Origin: Pseudoflavonifractor_A sp022772585
GTDB taxonomy: Bacteria; Bacillota; Clostridia; Oscillospirales; Oscillospiraceae
Length of the DNA stretch: 64,000 bases
Reading direction: 5' to 3'
Assembly: GCF_052065415.1 (NCBI RefSeq)
Contig: NZ_JBQHUB010000003.1
Span: 1 to 64,000 of the forward strand
The notes under the pieces were generated by a model. The model made no database searches, had not been told where the DNA came from, and saw nothing but the letters and a program-made list of their open reading frames with translations. Below are positions 36,490 through 44,720 of the stretch, piece after piece (position 1 is the first letter of the stretch; each line of letters begins with the position of its first letter). The translations under genes were made by a program, and so were the position numbers.

Positions 36490-36600
36490 ATCAGTGGCGG
36501 CCGGACTGGCGTGGCGGTCTCCCGCGTTAGCCTCCTGAGCTTTGCGTCCCGGCCTTTCGGCCGGTTTGCCCTTTTCACGGTTCCCGCTTTCCGGTTTCCG
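36490..36600 (-). promoter_or_regulatory. Probable c-di-GMP-I (GEMM) riboswitch
   Basis: The minus strand reads GGGCAAACC (36563-36571), a GGCC-GAAA-GGCC hairpin, GGGACGCAAAGC (about 36539-36550), then GGCTAAC, a GCGG-GAGA-CCGC stem and GCCAG. GGGCAAACC, the GAAA tetraloop and GACGCAAAGC are the conserved core of the c-di-GMP-I aptamer. The 3' closing part is less typical. It lies about 40 bases before the adhesin start, without a terminator between, which suggests translational control. Confidence 0.78.
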
Positions 36601-36608
36601 GAAAGCGG
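36584..36608. repeat. Perfect 11-bp inverted repeat upstream of the riboswitch
   Basis: CCGCTTTCCGG, TTT loop, CCGGAAAGCGG. On the minus strand it lies between the 58-aa gene and the aptamer core and could end the upstream transcript or fold against the aptamer. No T-run follows. Confidence 0.7.
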
Positions 36609-36665
36609 ATCAGGGCTTCTCCCCGATCAGAACGGACTTAAGATCATGGCTTCCGAAGGCGGGCG

Positions 36666-36842
36666 TCAGGCCAGCTCCGGCTGGAACTCGCCTCCTTCCT
36701 CTGACAGCGTACTGTCGATGAGCTTCAAAAGCTCCAGCGCGCTGCGGAACGGCGCCTGTTTCTTTCCGCCTGACCAGGAAACAGTACCCTGCCATGTGGA
36801 ATTCTGGGCGCTTATCACTTGAATGACAAAGGTCTCATGCAT
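36666..36842 (-). CDS. Small conserved protein, 58 aa
   Basis: Starts MHETFVIQVISAQNSTWQGT, with a clear GGAGGAG site before the ATG at 36842. The pattern STWQGTVSW...FRSALELLKLIDSTL matches a small protein family that I recall from many Firmicutes, with no known function. It is soluble and has no signal peptide. It lies directly upstream of the riboswitch-controlled adhesin gene on the same strand. A TTG 15 bases upstream could extend the frame but overlaps the ribosome site. Confidence 0.7.
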   Translation of the reverse strand: MHETFVIQVISAQNSTWQGTVSWSGGKKQAPFRSALELLKLIDSTLSEEGGEFQPELA

Positions 36843-37004
36843 ACGGATCTCCTCCAAGCCGGGATCTGAGGGGTACCGGGGTTCTTAGTATGGCATCAGT
36901 ATACAGCGCAATGGTTACATCTTGGTCACATTTTGAACCGCTGCCGTACATAATTAAAAAATTTTTTAAACCCTTCTCTGTCCGCGTGGAGCCGGGAAAG
37001 GGCA

Positions 37005-37037
37005 GAAAAGCCCGTCTCCGGCAGGAGGCGGGCCCTC
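37005..37037 (-). terminator. Terminator after folD
   Basis: Minus strand GCCCGCCTCC pairs with GGAGACGGGC (37010-37033, one mismatch), followed by TTTT. Confidence 0.75.
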
Positions 37038-37052
37038 GTTTTGCATTTTATA

Positions 37053-37910
37053 TCAGTTCTGCCCGCAGGCGCGCTCAGCGGCCTCCACCACATGCCCAAC
37101 CAGCACGCAGGTGGTCACAGAGCCCACGCCGCCGGGGACGGGAGTGATAGCGTCCACCACAGGTTCCACCTGGTCAAAGGCCACATCGCCGCAGAGCCTG
37201 CCCTCCTCATTGACATTGATGCCCACATCCACCACCACCTGACCGGGGGCGGCAAAGGATGCGTCCACCACGCCGGCTCTTCCGGCCGCGACCACCAGGA
37301 TCTCTGCCTCCCGGCAGACAGCGGGCATGTCCGCCGTGCGGGTATGGCAGATGGTGACGGTGGCGTTTTTCTGCAGCAGCATCATGGCCACGGGCCTGCC
37401 CACCACCAGGCTGCGGCCTACCACAGCCACCTTTTTTCCGGTCAGGTCGTAATTATAGTGGGCCAGGATCTCCATGCAGGCCTGGGCGGTGCAGGGGGGA
37501 AAGCCCCGCTTCACCCCGGCGAACACACCGGCCAGCGAGCCGTCGGTGATGCCGTCCACGTCCTTCTCGGGGGCCAGCGCCTGGCGGACGGCCTCGTCGT
37601 CGATGTGCCGGGGCAGGGGACGGAAGAGCAGGCAGCCGTGGATGCCCGGGTCGGCATTGACCCGGCCGATGACCTCCAGCAGTTCTTCCTGGGTGCATCC
37701 GGCGTCCAGCACGAAATGGCGCACCGCCACGCCGATCTTCTCGCAGCGCTTGACCGCGCCCCGCTCGTAGCTGAGGTCATCCTCACGCTCGCCCACCCGC
37801 ACGATGGCCAGGGTAGGGGTCACGCCTCTGGCCGTCAATGCAGCGGTCCGCCGGACCAGGCTGTCGCTGAGGGCGGCGGCAACTTCTTTACCGGAGAGAA
37901 TGGCAGCCAT
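37053..37910 (-). CDS. folD: Methylene-THF dehydrogenase / methenyl-THF cyclohydrolase FolD
   Basis: A 285-residue bifunctional folate enzyme. The catalytic helix is DDLSYERGAVKRCEKIGV, with Tyr and Lys in the usual Y-x5-K type spacing. Family marks are HGCLLFRPLPRHID, KDVDGITDGSLAG, VVGRSLVVGRPVAMML (the dinucleotide site) and ITPVPGGVGSVTTCVLV. The motif PLPRH replaces the more usual PLPxH/Q region without loss of key residues. It is 29 bp after fchA on the same strand. AAAGGAAG precedes the ATG. Confidence 0.95.
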   Translation of the reverse strand: MAAILSGKEVAAALSDSLVRRTAALTARGVTPTLAIVRVGEREDDLSYERGAVKRCEKIGVAVRHFVLDAGCTQEELLEVIGRVNADPGIHGCLLFRPLPRHIDDEAVRQALAPEKDVDGITDGSLAGVFAGVKRGFPPCTAQACMEILAHYNYDLTGKKVAVVGRSLVVGRPVAMMLLQKNATVTICHTRTADMPAVCREAEILVVAAGRAGVVDASFAAPGQVVVDVGINVNEEGRLCGDVAFDQVEPVVDAITPVPGGVGSVTTCVLVGHVVEAAERACGQN

Positions 37911-37939
37911 ATGAATTCACGCTTCCTTTCATAGATCGA

Positions 37940-38569
37940 TCAGTGGAACCGGGCGGCCACGTCGGCGTAGATGGCGTCGGCCATGGCACAGTACCGCTCC
38001 AGCATGGCGTTGGCCTCATTTTCCAGACGGATGGCCTTGTCCCGGTCAGTCATGGACTTGGTGTTGATAAATACGTTAAGGCTGGCGCCCTGGAGGGCGG
38101 CCTTGCAGCACACCACGCCCACGCCCACGTCGGAGATGGCGATGGCAGAGCCCATACGGGCGTAGTCTTTATGAAGTTCAATGGCCTCGCACACGGCGCG
38201 CATGATGTCCATGGGCACGGCGCAGGCGGCGTCCAGGGCCTGGGCCATGACCTGGGCCTTATAGGCCCGCTGCTCCTCGGTCTCCCTGGGCAGGCCATAG
38301 GCCCGGGAGAGGGGCTCGAAAGCCTCCGCATCAGCAGCCACCAGATCCGCCAGCCGGCGGCGCAGGGCCCCGGCCTTCTGATCCAGGGCGATCACGTCGG
38401 CCTCTACACTGGCGTATTTCTTCTTCCCAACGGTGAGATTACCTACCATATTGCCCAGGGCCACGCCTACCGCGCCCACCAGGGCTGAGGCGCCGCCGCC
38501 GCCGGGGACGGGAGCCTTGGAGGCCAGCGCGTCCAGAAACTCCGTACAGGTCTGTGCTGTCAGATTCAT
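37940..38569 (-). CDS. fchA: Cyclodeaminase / methenyl-THF cyclohydrolase (FchA-like)
   Basis: A 209-residue, all-helical protein of the FTCD_C family. The signature is SKAPVPGGGGASALVGAVGVALGNMVGNLT near the N-terminus, followed by KYASVEADV. In clostridia such proteins act as methenyl-THF cyclohydrolase or formimino-THF cyclodeaminase. I prefer the ATG at 38569, six to seven bases after GAGGG; one at 38575 is too close. With folD and the 5-formyl-THF cyclo-ligase it completes a set for C1 interconversion. Confidence 0.88.
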   Translation of the reverse strand: MNLTAQTCTEFLDALASKAPVPGGGGASALVGAVGVALGNMVGNLTVGKKKYASVEADVIALDQKAGALRRRLADLVAADAEAFEPLSRAYGLPRETEEQRAYKAQVMAQALDAACAVPMDIMRAVCEAIELHKDYARMGSAIAISDVGVGVVCCKAALQGASLNVFINTKSMTDRDKAIRLENEANAMLERYCAMADAIYADVAARFH

Positions 38570-38775
38570 GTCCATCCCTCGCTTTATTATATTGGGTCGA
38601 ATGCCCGCGCTGACGGGGCACAGGATCGTTTCTACCCTATCATGATAACGGACGGTCCCCGAAAAAGCAAGACTTATCAGTTTAAAGAACGGGAAAAGAA
38701 GCCCGGAACGGACGGGGAACGGCCGGCAGTCAGGGAAGGGGCATTCTCCGGACGGGGGAGTTTTTGCGCTTCCTC

Positions 38776-38804
38776 TTGCAATCAGGGGATCGATTCGTTA
38801 TAAT
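38776..38804 (+). promoter_or_regulatory. Promoter of leuS
   Basis: TTGCAA (38776-38781), 17-bp spacer, TATAAT (38799-38804). No T-box motif is seen between it and leuS, unlike alaS. Confidence 0.75.
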
Positions 38805-38882
38805 ATAAAAGATTCCGTAAAAAACCGGTCGGAACAGGGAAAAAAGGCCGGAGATGATACTTTTTAGGAAAGTGTGATAGCG

Positions 38883-41309
38883 TTGAAGTACGATTTCGCA
38901 TCCATCGAGCCCAAGTGGCAGAAGAAGTGGCTGGACGAAAAGACCTTCCACTGCGAGGAGCACGGCAGCGGCAAGCCCAAGTTCTACGCGCTGGTGGAGT
39001 TCCCCTACCCCTCCGGACAGGGCCTGCATGTGGGCCATGCCCGCCCCTACACCGCCATGGACGTGGTGGCACGCAAGCGCCGGATGGACGGCTATAATGT
39101 GCTCTTCCCCATGGGCTACGACGCCTTCGGCCTGCCCACCGAGAACTACGCCATCAAGAACCACATCCATCCCGCCAAGGTCACTCACGACAACATCGAG
39201 AATTTCCGCAGCCAGCTGCAGATGCTGGGCTATTCCTTCGACTGGGACCGGGAGGTCAACACCACCGACCCCAGCTACTACAAGTGGACCCAGTGGATCT
39301 TCCTCCAGCTCTATAAGCACGGGCTGGCCTACAAGACCACCATGCCCGTGAACTGGTGCACCTCCTGCAAGTGCGTGCTGGCCAACGAGGAAGTGGTGGA
39401 GGGCGTATGTGAGCGCTGCGGCTCCCCCGTCATTCGCAAGGAGAAGAGCCAGTGGATGCTGAAGATCACCGAGTACGCCCAGCGTCTCATCGACGATCTG
39501 GACGATCTGGACTTCATCGAGCGGGTCAAGATCCAGCAGAAGAACTGGATCGGCCGCTCCACCGGCGCCGAGGTCACCTTCAAGGCCACCACCGGCGAGG
39601 ATATCGTGGTCTTCACCACCCGGCCGGACACCCTGTTCGGCGCCACCTATATGGTCCTCTCTCCCGAGCACGCCCTGGTGAAGGGCTGGCTGGAGCAGGG
39701 CCTTCTGGCCAACGCCGGCGAGGTGAGGGCCTATCAGGCCGCCGCCGCCTCCAAGAGCGATATGGAGCGCACCGAGCTCAACAAGGAAAAGACCGGCGTG
39801 TGCCTCTCCGGCGTGAAGGGCGTCAACCCCGTCAACGGCAAGGAGATCCCCATCTTCATCTCCGACTACGTGCTCTCCACCTACGGCACCGGCGCCATCA
39901 TGGCCGTGCCCGCCCACGATGACCGCGACTGGGAGTTTGCCAAGAAGTTCGGCTGCGAGATCATCGAGGTGGTCTCCGGCGGCGAGGACGTGCAGAAGGC
40001 CGCCTTTACCGCCAAGGACGAGACCGGCATCCTGGTCAACTCCGACTTCCTCAACGGCATGACCGTGAAGGACGCCATCCCCGTCATCACCAGGTGGCTG
40101 GAGGAGAAGGGCATCGGCAAGGCCAAGGTCAACTTCAAGCTCCGGGACTGGGTGTTCTCCCGCCAGCGCTACTGGGGCGAGCCTATCCCCATGGTCTACT
40201 GCGAGAAGTGCGGCTGGCAGCCTCTGAGCGAGGACCAGCTCCCCCTGCTGCTGCCCGACGTGGAGAGCTATGAGCCCACCGACGACGGCGAGAGCCCCCT
40301 CTCCAAGATGACCGACTGGGTCAACACCACCTGCCCCCACTGCGGTGGCCCCGCCAAGCGTGAGACCGATACCATGCCCCAGTGGGCCGGCTCCTCCTGG
40401 TACTTCCTGCGCTATATGGACCCCCACAACGACAAGGCCCTGGCCTCCAAGGAGGCGCTGGAGTACTGGTCCCCCGTGGACTGGTACAACGGCGGCATGG
40501 AGCACACCACCCTGCACCTGCTGTACAGCCGTTTCTGGCACAAGTTCCTCTATGACATCGGCGTGGTCCCCACCAAGGAGCCCTACAAGAAGCGTACCAG
40601 CCACGGCATGATCCTGGGCGAGGGCGGCGAGAAGATGAGCAAGAGCCGCGGCAACGTCATCAACCCCAACGACGTGGTGGCCCAGTACGGCGCCGACACC
40701 ATGCGCCTGTATATCATGTTCATCGGCGACTTTGAGAAGGCCGCCGCCTGGAGCGACAACGCGGTGAAGGGCTGCAAGCGCTTCCTGGACCGTGTGTGGA
40801 ACCTGGCCGAGCAGTGTACCGATTCTCCGGACTACACCGCCGCCAACGAGAGCGCCATCCACAAGGCCATCAAGAAGGTCTCCGCCGACATTGAGGCCAT
40901 GAAGTTCAACACCGCCATTGCCGCGCTGATGGCCCTGGTCAACGACTTCTATCAGAACGGCTGCTCCAAGGGCGACATGAGCGCCCTGCTGCTGATGCTC
41001 TCCCCCTTCGCGCCCCACATGGTGGAGGAGCTGTGGGAGATCCTGGGCTTTGCCGCCGAAAAGGGTATGGCCTGCCAGCAGTCCTGGCCCACCTACGACG
41101 AGAGCAAGACCGTGGCCAGCGAGGTGACCATTGCCGTGCAGGTGTGCGGCAAGCTCCGCGGCACCGTGGTGGTCCCCATGGACAGCGACGAGGACACCGT
41201 GGTGGCCGCCGCCCTGGCCGACCCCAAGGTGCAGAAGTTTACCGAGGGCAAGAACCTGGTCAAGACTATCCTGGTGAAGAACAAGCTGGTCAACCTCATC
41301 GCCAAGTAA
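38883..41309 (+). CDS. leuS: Leucyl-tRNA synthetase
   Basis: An 808-residue class I synthetase charging tRNA-Leu. The HIGH motif is HVGHARPYT near residue 47 and the KMSKS loop is EKMSKSRGN near 580. The editing domain lies between (TTRPDTLFGATYMVLSPEH), and the Zn-type CTSCKCVLANEEVV...CERCG is intact. The start is probably the TTG at 38883, since KYDFASIEPKWQ is where the family begins and AGGAAAG is ten bases upstream; a GTG at 38874 would be too close to that site. Confidence 0.96.
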   Translation: MKYDFASIEPKWQKKWLDEKTFHCEEHGSGKPKFYALVEFPYPSGQGLHVGHARPYTAMDVVARKRRMDGYNVLFPMGYDAFGLPTENYAIKNHIHPAKVTHDNIENFRSQLQMLGYSFDWDREVNTTDPSYYKWTQWIFLQLYKHGLAYKTTMPVNWCTSCKCVLANEEVVEGVCERCGSPVIRKEKSQWMLKITEYAQRLIDDLDDLDFIERVKIQQKNWIGRSTGAEVTFKATTGEDIVVFTTRPDTLFGATYMVLSPEHALVKGWLEQGLLANAGEVRAYQAAAASKSDMERTELNKEKTGVCLSGVKGVNPVNGKEIPIFISDYVLSTYGTGAIMAVPAHDDRDWEFAKKFGCEIIEVVSGGEDVQKAAFTAKDETGILVNSDFLNGMTVKDAIPVITRWLEEKGIGKAKVNFKLRDWVFSRQRYWGEPIPMVYCEKCGWQPLSEDQLPLLLPDVESYEPTDDGESPLSKMTDWVNTTCPHCGGPAKRETDTMPQWAGSSWYFLRYMDPHNDKALASKEALEYWSPVDWYNGGMEHTTLHLLYSRFWHKFLYDIGVVPTKEPYKKRTSHGMILGEGGEKMSKSRGNVINPNDVVAQYGADTMRLYIMFIGDFEKAAAWSDNAVKGCKRFLDRVWNLAEQCTDSPDYTAANESAIHKAIKKVSADIEAMKFNTAIAALMALVNDFYQNGCSKGDMSALLLMLSPFAPHMVEELWEILGFAAEKGMACQQSWPTYDESKTVASEVTIAVQVCGKLRGTVVVPMDSDEDTVVAAALADPKVQKFTEGKNLVKTILVKNKLVNLIAK

Positions 41310-41310
41310 G

Positions 41311-41688
41311 ATGAGGGGCGTGCATCATATCTCCCTCAAGACCGGGGGAGAAGCGGAGTTTCAGGCGGCGCTGGATTTTTACGGCACCGTCCTGGGGTGC
41401 CCGCTGGTCCGCCGGTGGGGCCAGGGCGAGCGCCGGGGCGCCATGCTGGACCTGGGCAACACCCTGCTGGAGGTCACGGCGAGCGGCGCCGGTGAGCGGA
41501 AAGGGGCCTTTGCCCACATCGCCTTCGCCACGGACGACGTGGACGGCATGATCGAGCGGGTCCGCGCGGCGGGCCGCCCGGTATTCATCGAGCCGGTGGA
41601 CAAGTGCCTGGGGGAGGATTATCCCATCCGTATCGCTTTCTGCACCGGCCCCGCCGGGGAGGATATCGAGTTTTTCCAGGAACGCTGA
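41311..41688 (+). CDS. VOC (glyoxalase / dioxygenase) superfamily protein
   Basis: A 125-residue vicinal-oxygen-chelate fold protein. It opens MRGVHHISLKTG, a metal-ligand His region, then FYGTVLGCPLVRRW, AHIAFATDDVDGMIERV and a closing GPAGEDIEFFQ with the C-terminal Glu ligand. Members include lactoylglutathione lyase and resistance proteins; activity unknown. The ATG begins one base after the leuS stop and lacks a strong ribosome site, so it is probably translated by coupling. Confidence 0.88.
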   Translation: MRGVHHISLKTGGEAEFQAALDFYGTVLGCPLVRRWGQGERRGAMLDLGNTLLEVTASGAGERKGAFAHIAFATDDVDGMIERVRAAGRPVFIEPVDKCLGEDYPIRIAFCTGPAGEDIEFFQER

Positions 41689-41717
41689 GGCTGTTTTTCC
41701 CTTTTTGAAAATCATCC

Positions 41718-41746
41718 TTGACAATATGGCGGGCCTTGGATATAAT
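41718..41746 (+). promoter_or_regulatory. Promoter of rpsU
   Basis: TTGACA (41718-41723), 17-bp spacer, TATAAT (41741-41746): full consensus. About 75 bases of leader follow. Confidence 0.85.
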
Positions 41747-41825
41747 ATATTAATGTTAAAGCCATAACTATCAGTATGTGGCCCTTTGGCGGCGTTGACC
41801 GCCGCTTCGGAGGGAGGGGAAATCA

Positions 41826-42008
41826 ATGTCGGAAGTCCGTGTTAAGGACGGCGAGTCTCTGGAGAACGCTCTGAAGCGCTTTAAGCGTAGCTGCGCCAAG
41901 TCGGGCGTCCTGGCCGAGGTGCGTAAGCGTGAGCACTACGAGAGCCCGAGCGTCAAGCGCCGCAAGAAGTCTGAGGCTGCCCGCAAGAACCGCAAGAAGT
42001 TTTACTAA
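41826..42008 (+). CDS. rpsU: 30S ribosomal protein S21
   Basis: A 60-residue, very basic protein with the S21 pattern: SEVRVKDGESLENALKRFKR, then REHYESPSVKRRKKSEAARK. S21 helps the 30S subunit pair with the mRNA ribosome-binding site. A strong GGAGGGAGGGG precedes the ATG. Monocistronic, with its own promoter and terminator. Confidence 0.97.
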   Translation: MSEVRVKDGESLENALKRFKRSCAKSGVLAEVRKREHYESPSVKRRKKSEAARKNRKKFY

Positions 42009-42027
42009 GTCATAAGACAAGAGCCAG

Positions 42028-42058
42028 AGCCCCGCACCACCGGTGCGGGGCTTTTCTT
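42028..42058 (+). terminator. Terminator after rpsU
   Basis: GCCCCGCACC stem with GGTGCGGGGC and a short AC-type loop, followed by TTTTCTTG. Confidence 0.9.
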
Positions 42059-42080
42059 GTTTGCCCGGAGCTGCCCTTTC

Positions 42081-42109
42081 TTGCAGCCGGGAAAAAGATG
42101 TGATAAACT
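42081..42109 (+). promoter_or_regulatory. Possible promoter of the Sel1-repeat gene
   Basis: TTGCAG (42081-42086), 17-bp spacer, TAAACT (42104-42109). The spacing is right but the boxes are imperfect. Confidence 0.5.
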
Positions 42110-42160
42110 AACCATTTAGAATGGGCGGACATACCCATAGAAAGGAGGGCGGAGCACGCC

Positions 42161-44719
42161 ATGATCTACCGTTGTACGCAGGAAGAGTGCCCGTGCATCG
42201 TGGAGCAGGAGGAGCGGCCGGAGTGCTGCCCCGACTGCGGACATACCATGGAGCCGGCGGAGGAGGCGCAGCTCTCCGGAAGGGAGTGGGCCCTGCTGGG
42301 AAGCTACTGGATCGAGGGCCCGGCGCGGGATGAGGCGCGCGCCCTGGCCTGCTTCCGGCATTCCGCTGGCATGGGCGAGGCCTGCGGCATCAGCAATCTG
42401 GGCTGGTGCATGGAGAATGGGGTGGGCATCCAGGCCGACCCCCGGCAGGCCGCATGGCTCTATGAGCAGGCCGCTCTGCTGGACTATGTGCCCGCCATGT
42501 GTAATTTCGGCTTCTGTCTCCAGCAGGGGATCGGCGTGGGGCCGGACGTAGTCCGGGCGGCAGAGTGGTACCGCCGGGCGGCGGAGGCCGGCTTTCCCCG
42601 GGCCCAGATCCTGCTTTCCCGCTGTTATCATGACGGTATCGGCGTGGAATGCTCTCCGTCGGCAGCGGTGGAGTGGCTGAAGGCCGCCGCCTTCCAGGGC
42701 GACCCGGTGGGACAGGCCCAGCTGGGCCGCTGCTTCGAGTTCGGCGACGGCGTGGAGCGAAACGCGGAGACCGCCGTTTTGTGGTACGGCCGGGCGGCAG
42801 CCCAGGGCAGTACGGATGGTCTGTGCTGCCTCGGGGTATGCTATGAGTACGGCATCGGCGTGCAGCGGGACAGCCGTCAGGCGGCAAAGCTCTACTGGAA
42901 GGCCGCCCGTGGAGGAGATACCCGCGGCATGTGCAACCTGGCCTGGATGTATCAGAATGGCGTGGGCGTGGGCCGGAATCTGGGCCGTGCCATCATCTGG
43001 TACACCGACGCCGCCCGGAAAGGGGACCCCCGGGCTCAGTGCGAGCTGGGCGTGTGCTATGAGTACGGCGCCGGCGTGGAGAAGGATATGGCCCAGGCCA
43101 TGGAGTGGTACAAGCGCTCGGCGGCCCAGGGGTATCCTCAGGGCCTGACCAACCTGGGCGTGTGCATGGAGGGCGGCCGGGGCATGGAACCCGACCGGGC
43201 GGGGGCCATGGCCCTCTACCTTCAGGCGGCGGAGCAGGGATATGGCCGTGCCCAGTGCTACGTGGGCATCAACTATTTTTACGGCGACGGCGGCGTGGAG
43301 CGCTCCCCGGAAGAGGCGGCGCGCTGGTTTGCCCGTGCGGTGGAGAACGGATATGAAGAGGCCTGCTACTGGATGGGCCTGTGTCTCTGGAGCGGTCAGG
43401 GCGCGGCGGAGGACAAGGCCGGTGCGGTCAAGTGGTTCCGCCGGGGCGCCGGGGCCGGGAATGCCCGGTCGGGCTTCTATCTGGGTCTCTCCTTTGACCA
43501 GGGCTGGGGCAGCGAGCCTGACGAGGCCAAGGCGGTGCACTGGTACCAGTGGGCCGCCAAACGGGGGGACAGCCTGGCCCAGTACAACCTGGCCTGGCGC
43601 TACGCCAACGGCCAGGGCGTGGAGCGCAGCGATGAGCGGGCCACCGAACTCTTCCGCCGGTCCGCCGGGCAGGGGGACGCCGACGCCATGTGCAGCCTGG
43701 GCCTGCGGTATGAGCAGGGCCTTGGCGTGGAGCGGGATGTAAAGCAGGCGGCTGAGTGGTACCGCAGGGCGGCGGAGCTGGGGCAGCGGCAGGCCCAGTG
43801 CAACCTGGGCTGGTGCTACGACAGCGGCCTGGGCGTCCGCAAAAGCAAGAAGCAGGCTGTACTCTGGTACCGGCGCTCTGCCGGGCAGGGGCTGGCCCGT
43901 GCCCAGTACAATCTGGGCCACTGCTATAAGGACGGCTCTGGGGTGGAGCAGGATGACGCCGCCGCCATGGAGTGGTTCCGCAAGGCCGCGGAACAGGGCC
44001 ACGGCGACGCCATGTGTTCCATCGGATGGCTGTGCGAGCAGGGCCGGGGCGCCGAACAGAGCTGGACCGAGGCCGCCGGGTGGTACCGGAAGGGAGCCGA
44101 GGCGGGCAGCACCGCCGCCATGTGCAATCTGGCCTGGTGCTATGAGCGGGGCCTGGGGGTGGAGAAGGATTACGCCCAGGCCGCGAACTGGTACCGGAAG
44201 AGCGCCGACGAGGGGAGCCTCCGGGGCATGAACAACCTGGGAGAGCTCTACCGGAAGGGCTGGGGCGTGCCCCGGGATTATACCCAGGCCGTCCGCCTCT
44301 ATGAACAGGCCGCGGGAGCGGAGGATGACACCGCCCTCTACAACCTGGGCGAGTGCTATGAACTGGGGCAGGGAGTGGAGCCCGACCTGAAAAAGGCCCT
44401 GTCCTATTACCGCCGGGCCGCCCGGCTGGGAGAGGGCAGTGCCCTGTGCGCCCTGGGCCGGTTCTATGAGAACGGTATCCAGGTGCCGCCCAACCAGGCC
44501 AAGGCCCTGGAATACTACCGCCGCTCCGCCGACGGCGCCGACGCGGAGGGGATGTACTATCTGGCTCTGTGCTATGCCGAGGGCAAGGCGGTGGAGCCCG
44601 ACCGGAAGGAGGCCCTGCGCATCTGCCGGGATGCTCTGGCGTGCAAGGACCTGGAGGAGCAGGACAACCCCGGCCTGCGGGAGAAGCTGGAGGCACTGGC
44701 CGCCCGGCTGAAGGCGTGA
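42161..44719 (+). CDS. Large Sel1-like repeat protein with N-terminal zinc ribbon
   Basis: An 852-residue protein. Residues 1-30 hold Cys pairs (C5, C10, C12, C22, C23, C26 in MIYRCTQEEC, CCPDCG) that look like a rubredoxin-type zinc ribbon. The rest is about 22 Sel1-like repeats of 36 residues with the pattern A...WY.RAA..G...AQ..LG.CYE.G.GVE.D; examples are AAEWYRRAAELGQRQAQCNLGW and AVLWYRRSAGQGLARAQYNLG. Such solenoids are protein-interaction scaffolds. No signal peptide is seen, so it is cytoplasmic. RBS AAAGGAGGG. It is convergent with the next gene, one base away. Confidence 0.93.
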   Translation: MIYRCTQEECPCIVEQEERPECCPDCGHTMEPAEEAQLSGREWALLGSYWIEGPARDEARALACFRHSAGMGEACGISNLGWCMENGVGIQADPRQAAWLYEQAALLDYVPAMCNFGFCLQQGIGVGPDVVRAAEWYRRAAEAGFPRAQILLSRCYHDGIGVECSPSAAVEWLKAAAFQGDPVGQAQLGRCFEFGDGVERNAETAVLWYGRAAAQGSTDGLCCLGVCYEYGIGVQRDSRQAAKLYWKAARGGDTRGMCNLAWMYQNGVGVGRNLGRAIIWYTDAARKGDPRAQCELGVCYEYGAGVEKDMAQAMEWYKRSAAQGYPQGLTNLGVCMEGGRGMEPDRAGAMALYLQAAEQGYGRAQCYVGINYFYGDGGVERSPEEAARWFARAVENGYEEACYWMGLCLWSGQGAAEDKAGAVKWFRRGAGAGNARSGFYLGLSFDQGWGSEPDEAKAVHWYQWAAKRGDSLAQYNLAWRYANGQGVERSDERATELFRRSAGQGDADAMCSLGLRYEQGLGVERDVKQAAEWYRRAAELGQRQAQCNLGWCYDSGLGVRKSKKQAVLWYRRSAGQGLARAQYNLGHCYKDGSGVEQDDAAAMEWFRKAAEQGHGDAMCSIGWLCEQGRGAEQSWTEAAGWYRKGAEAGSTAAMCNLAWCYERGLGVEKDYAQAANWYRKSADEGSLRGMNNLGELYRKGWGVPRDYTQAVRLYEQAAGAEDDTALYNLGECYELGQGVEPDLKKALSYYRRAARLGEGSALCALGRFYENGIQVPPNQAKALEYYRRSADGADAEGMYYLALCYAEGKAVEPDRKEALRICRDALACKDLEEQDNPGLREKLEALAARLKA

Positions 44720-44720
44720 G

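Noticed and set aside
30968..36538. A 1856-codon open frame on the plus strand opposite the adhesin gene
   Set aside because: It is the antisense shadow of a GC-rich repetitive gene: Gly/Val/Leu-rich low-complexity translation, no ribosome site, and it runs through the hydF terminator. The minus strand has signal peptide, VWA, Cna_B and LPXTG.
38640..38880. T-box leader for leuS
   Set aside because: No AGGGTGG core or terminator is present; only an ordinary promoter is seen.
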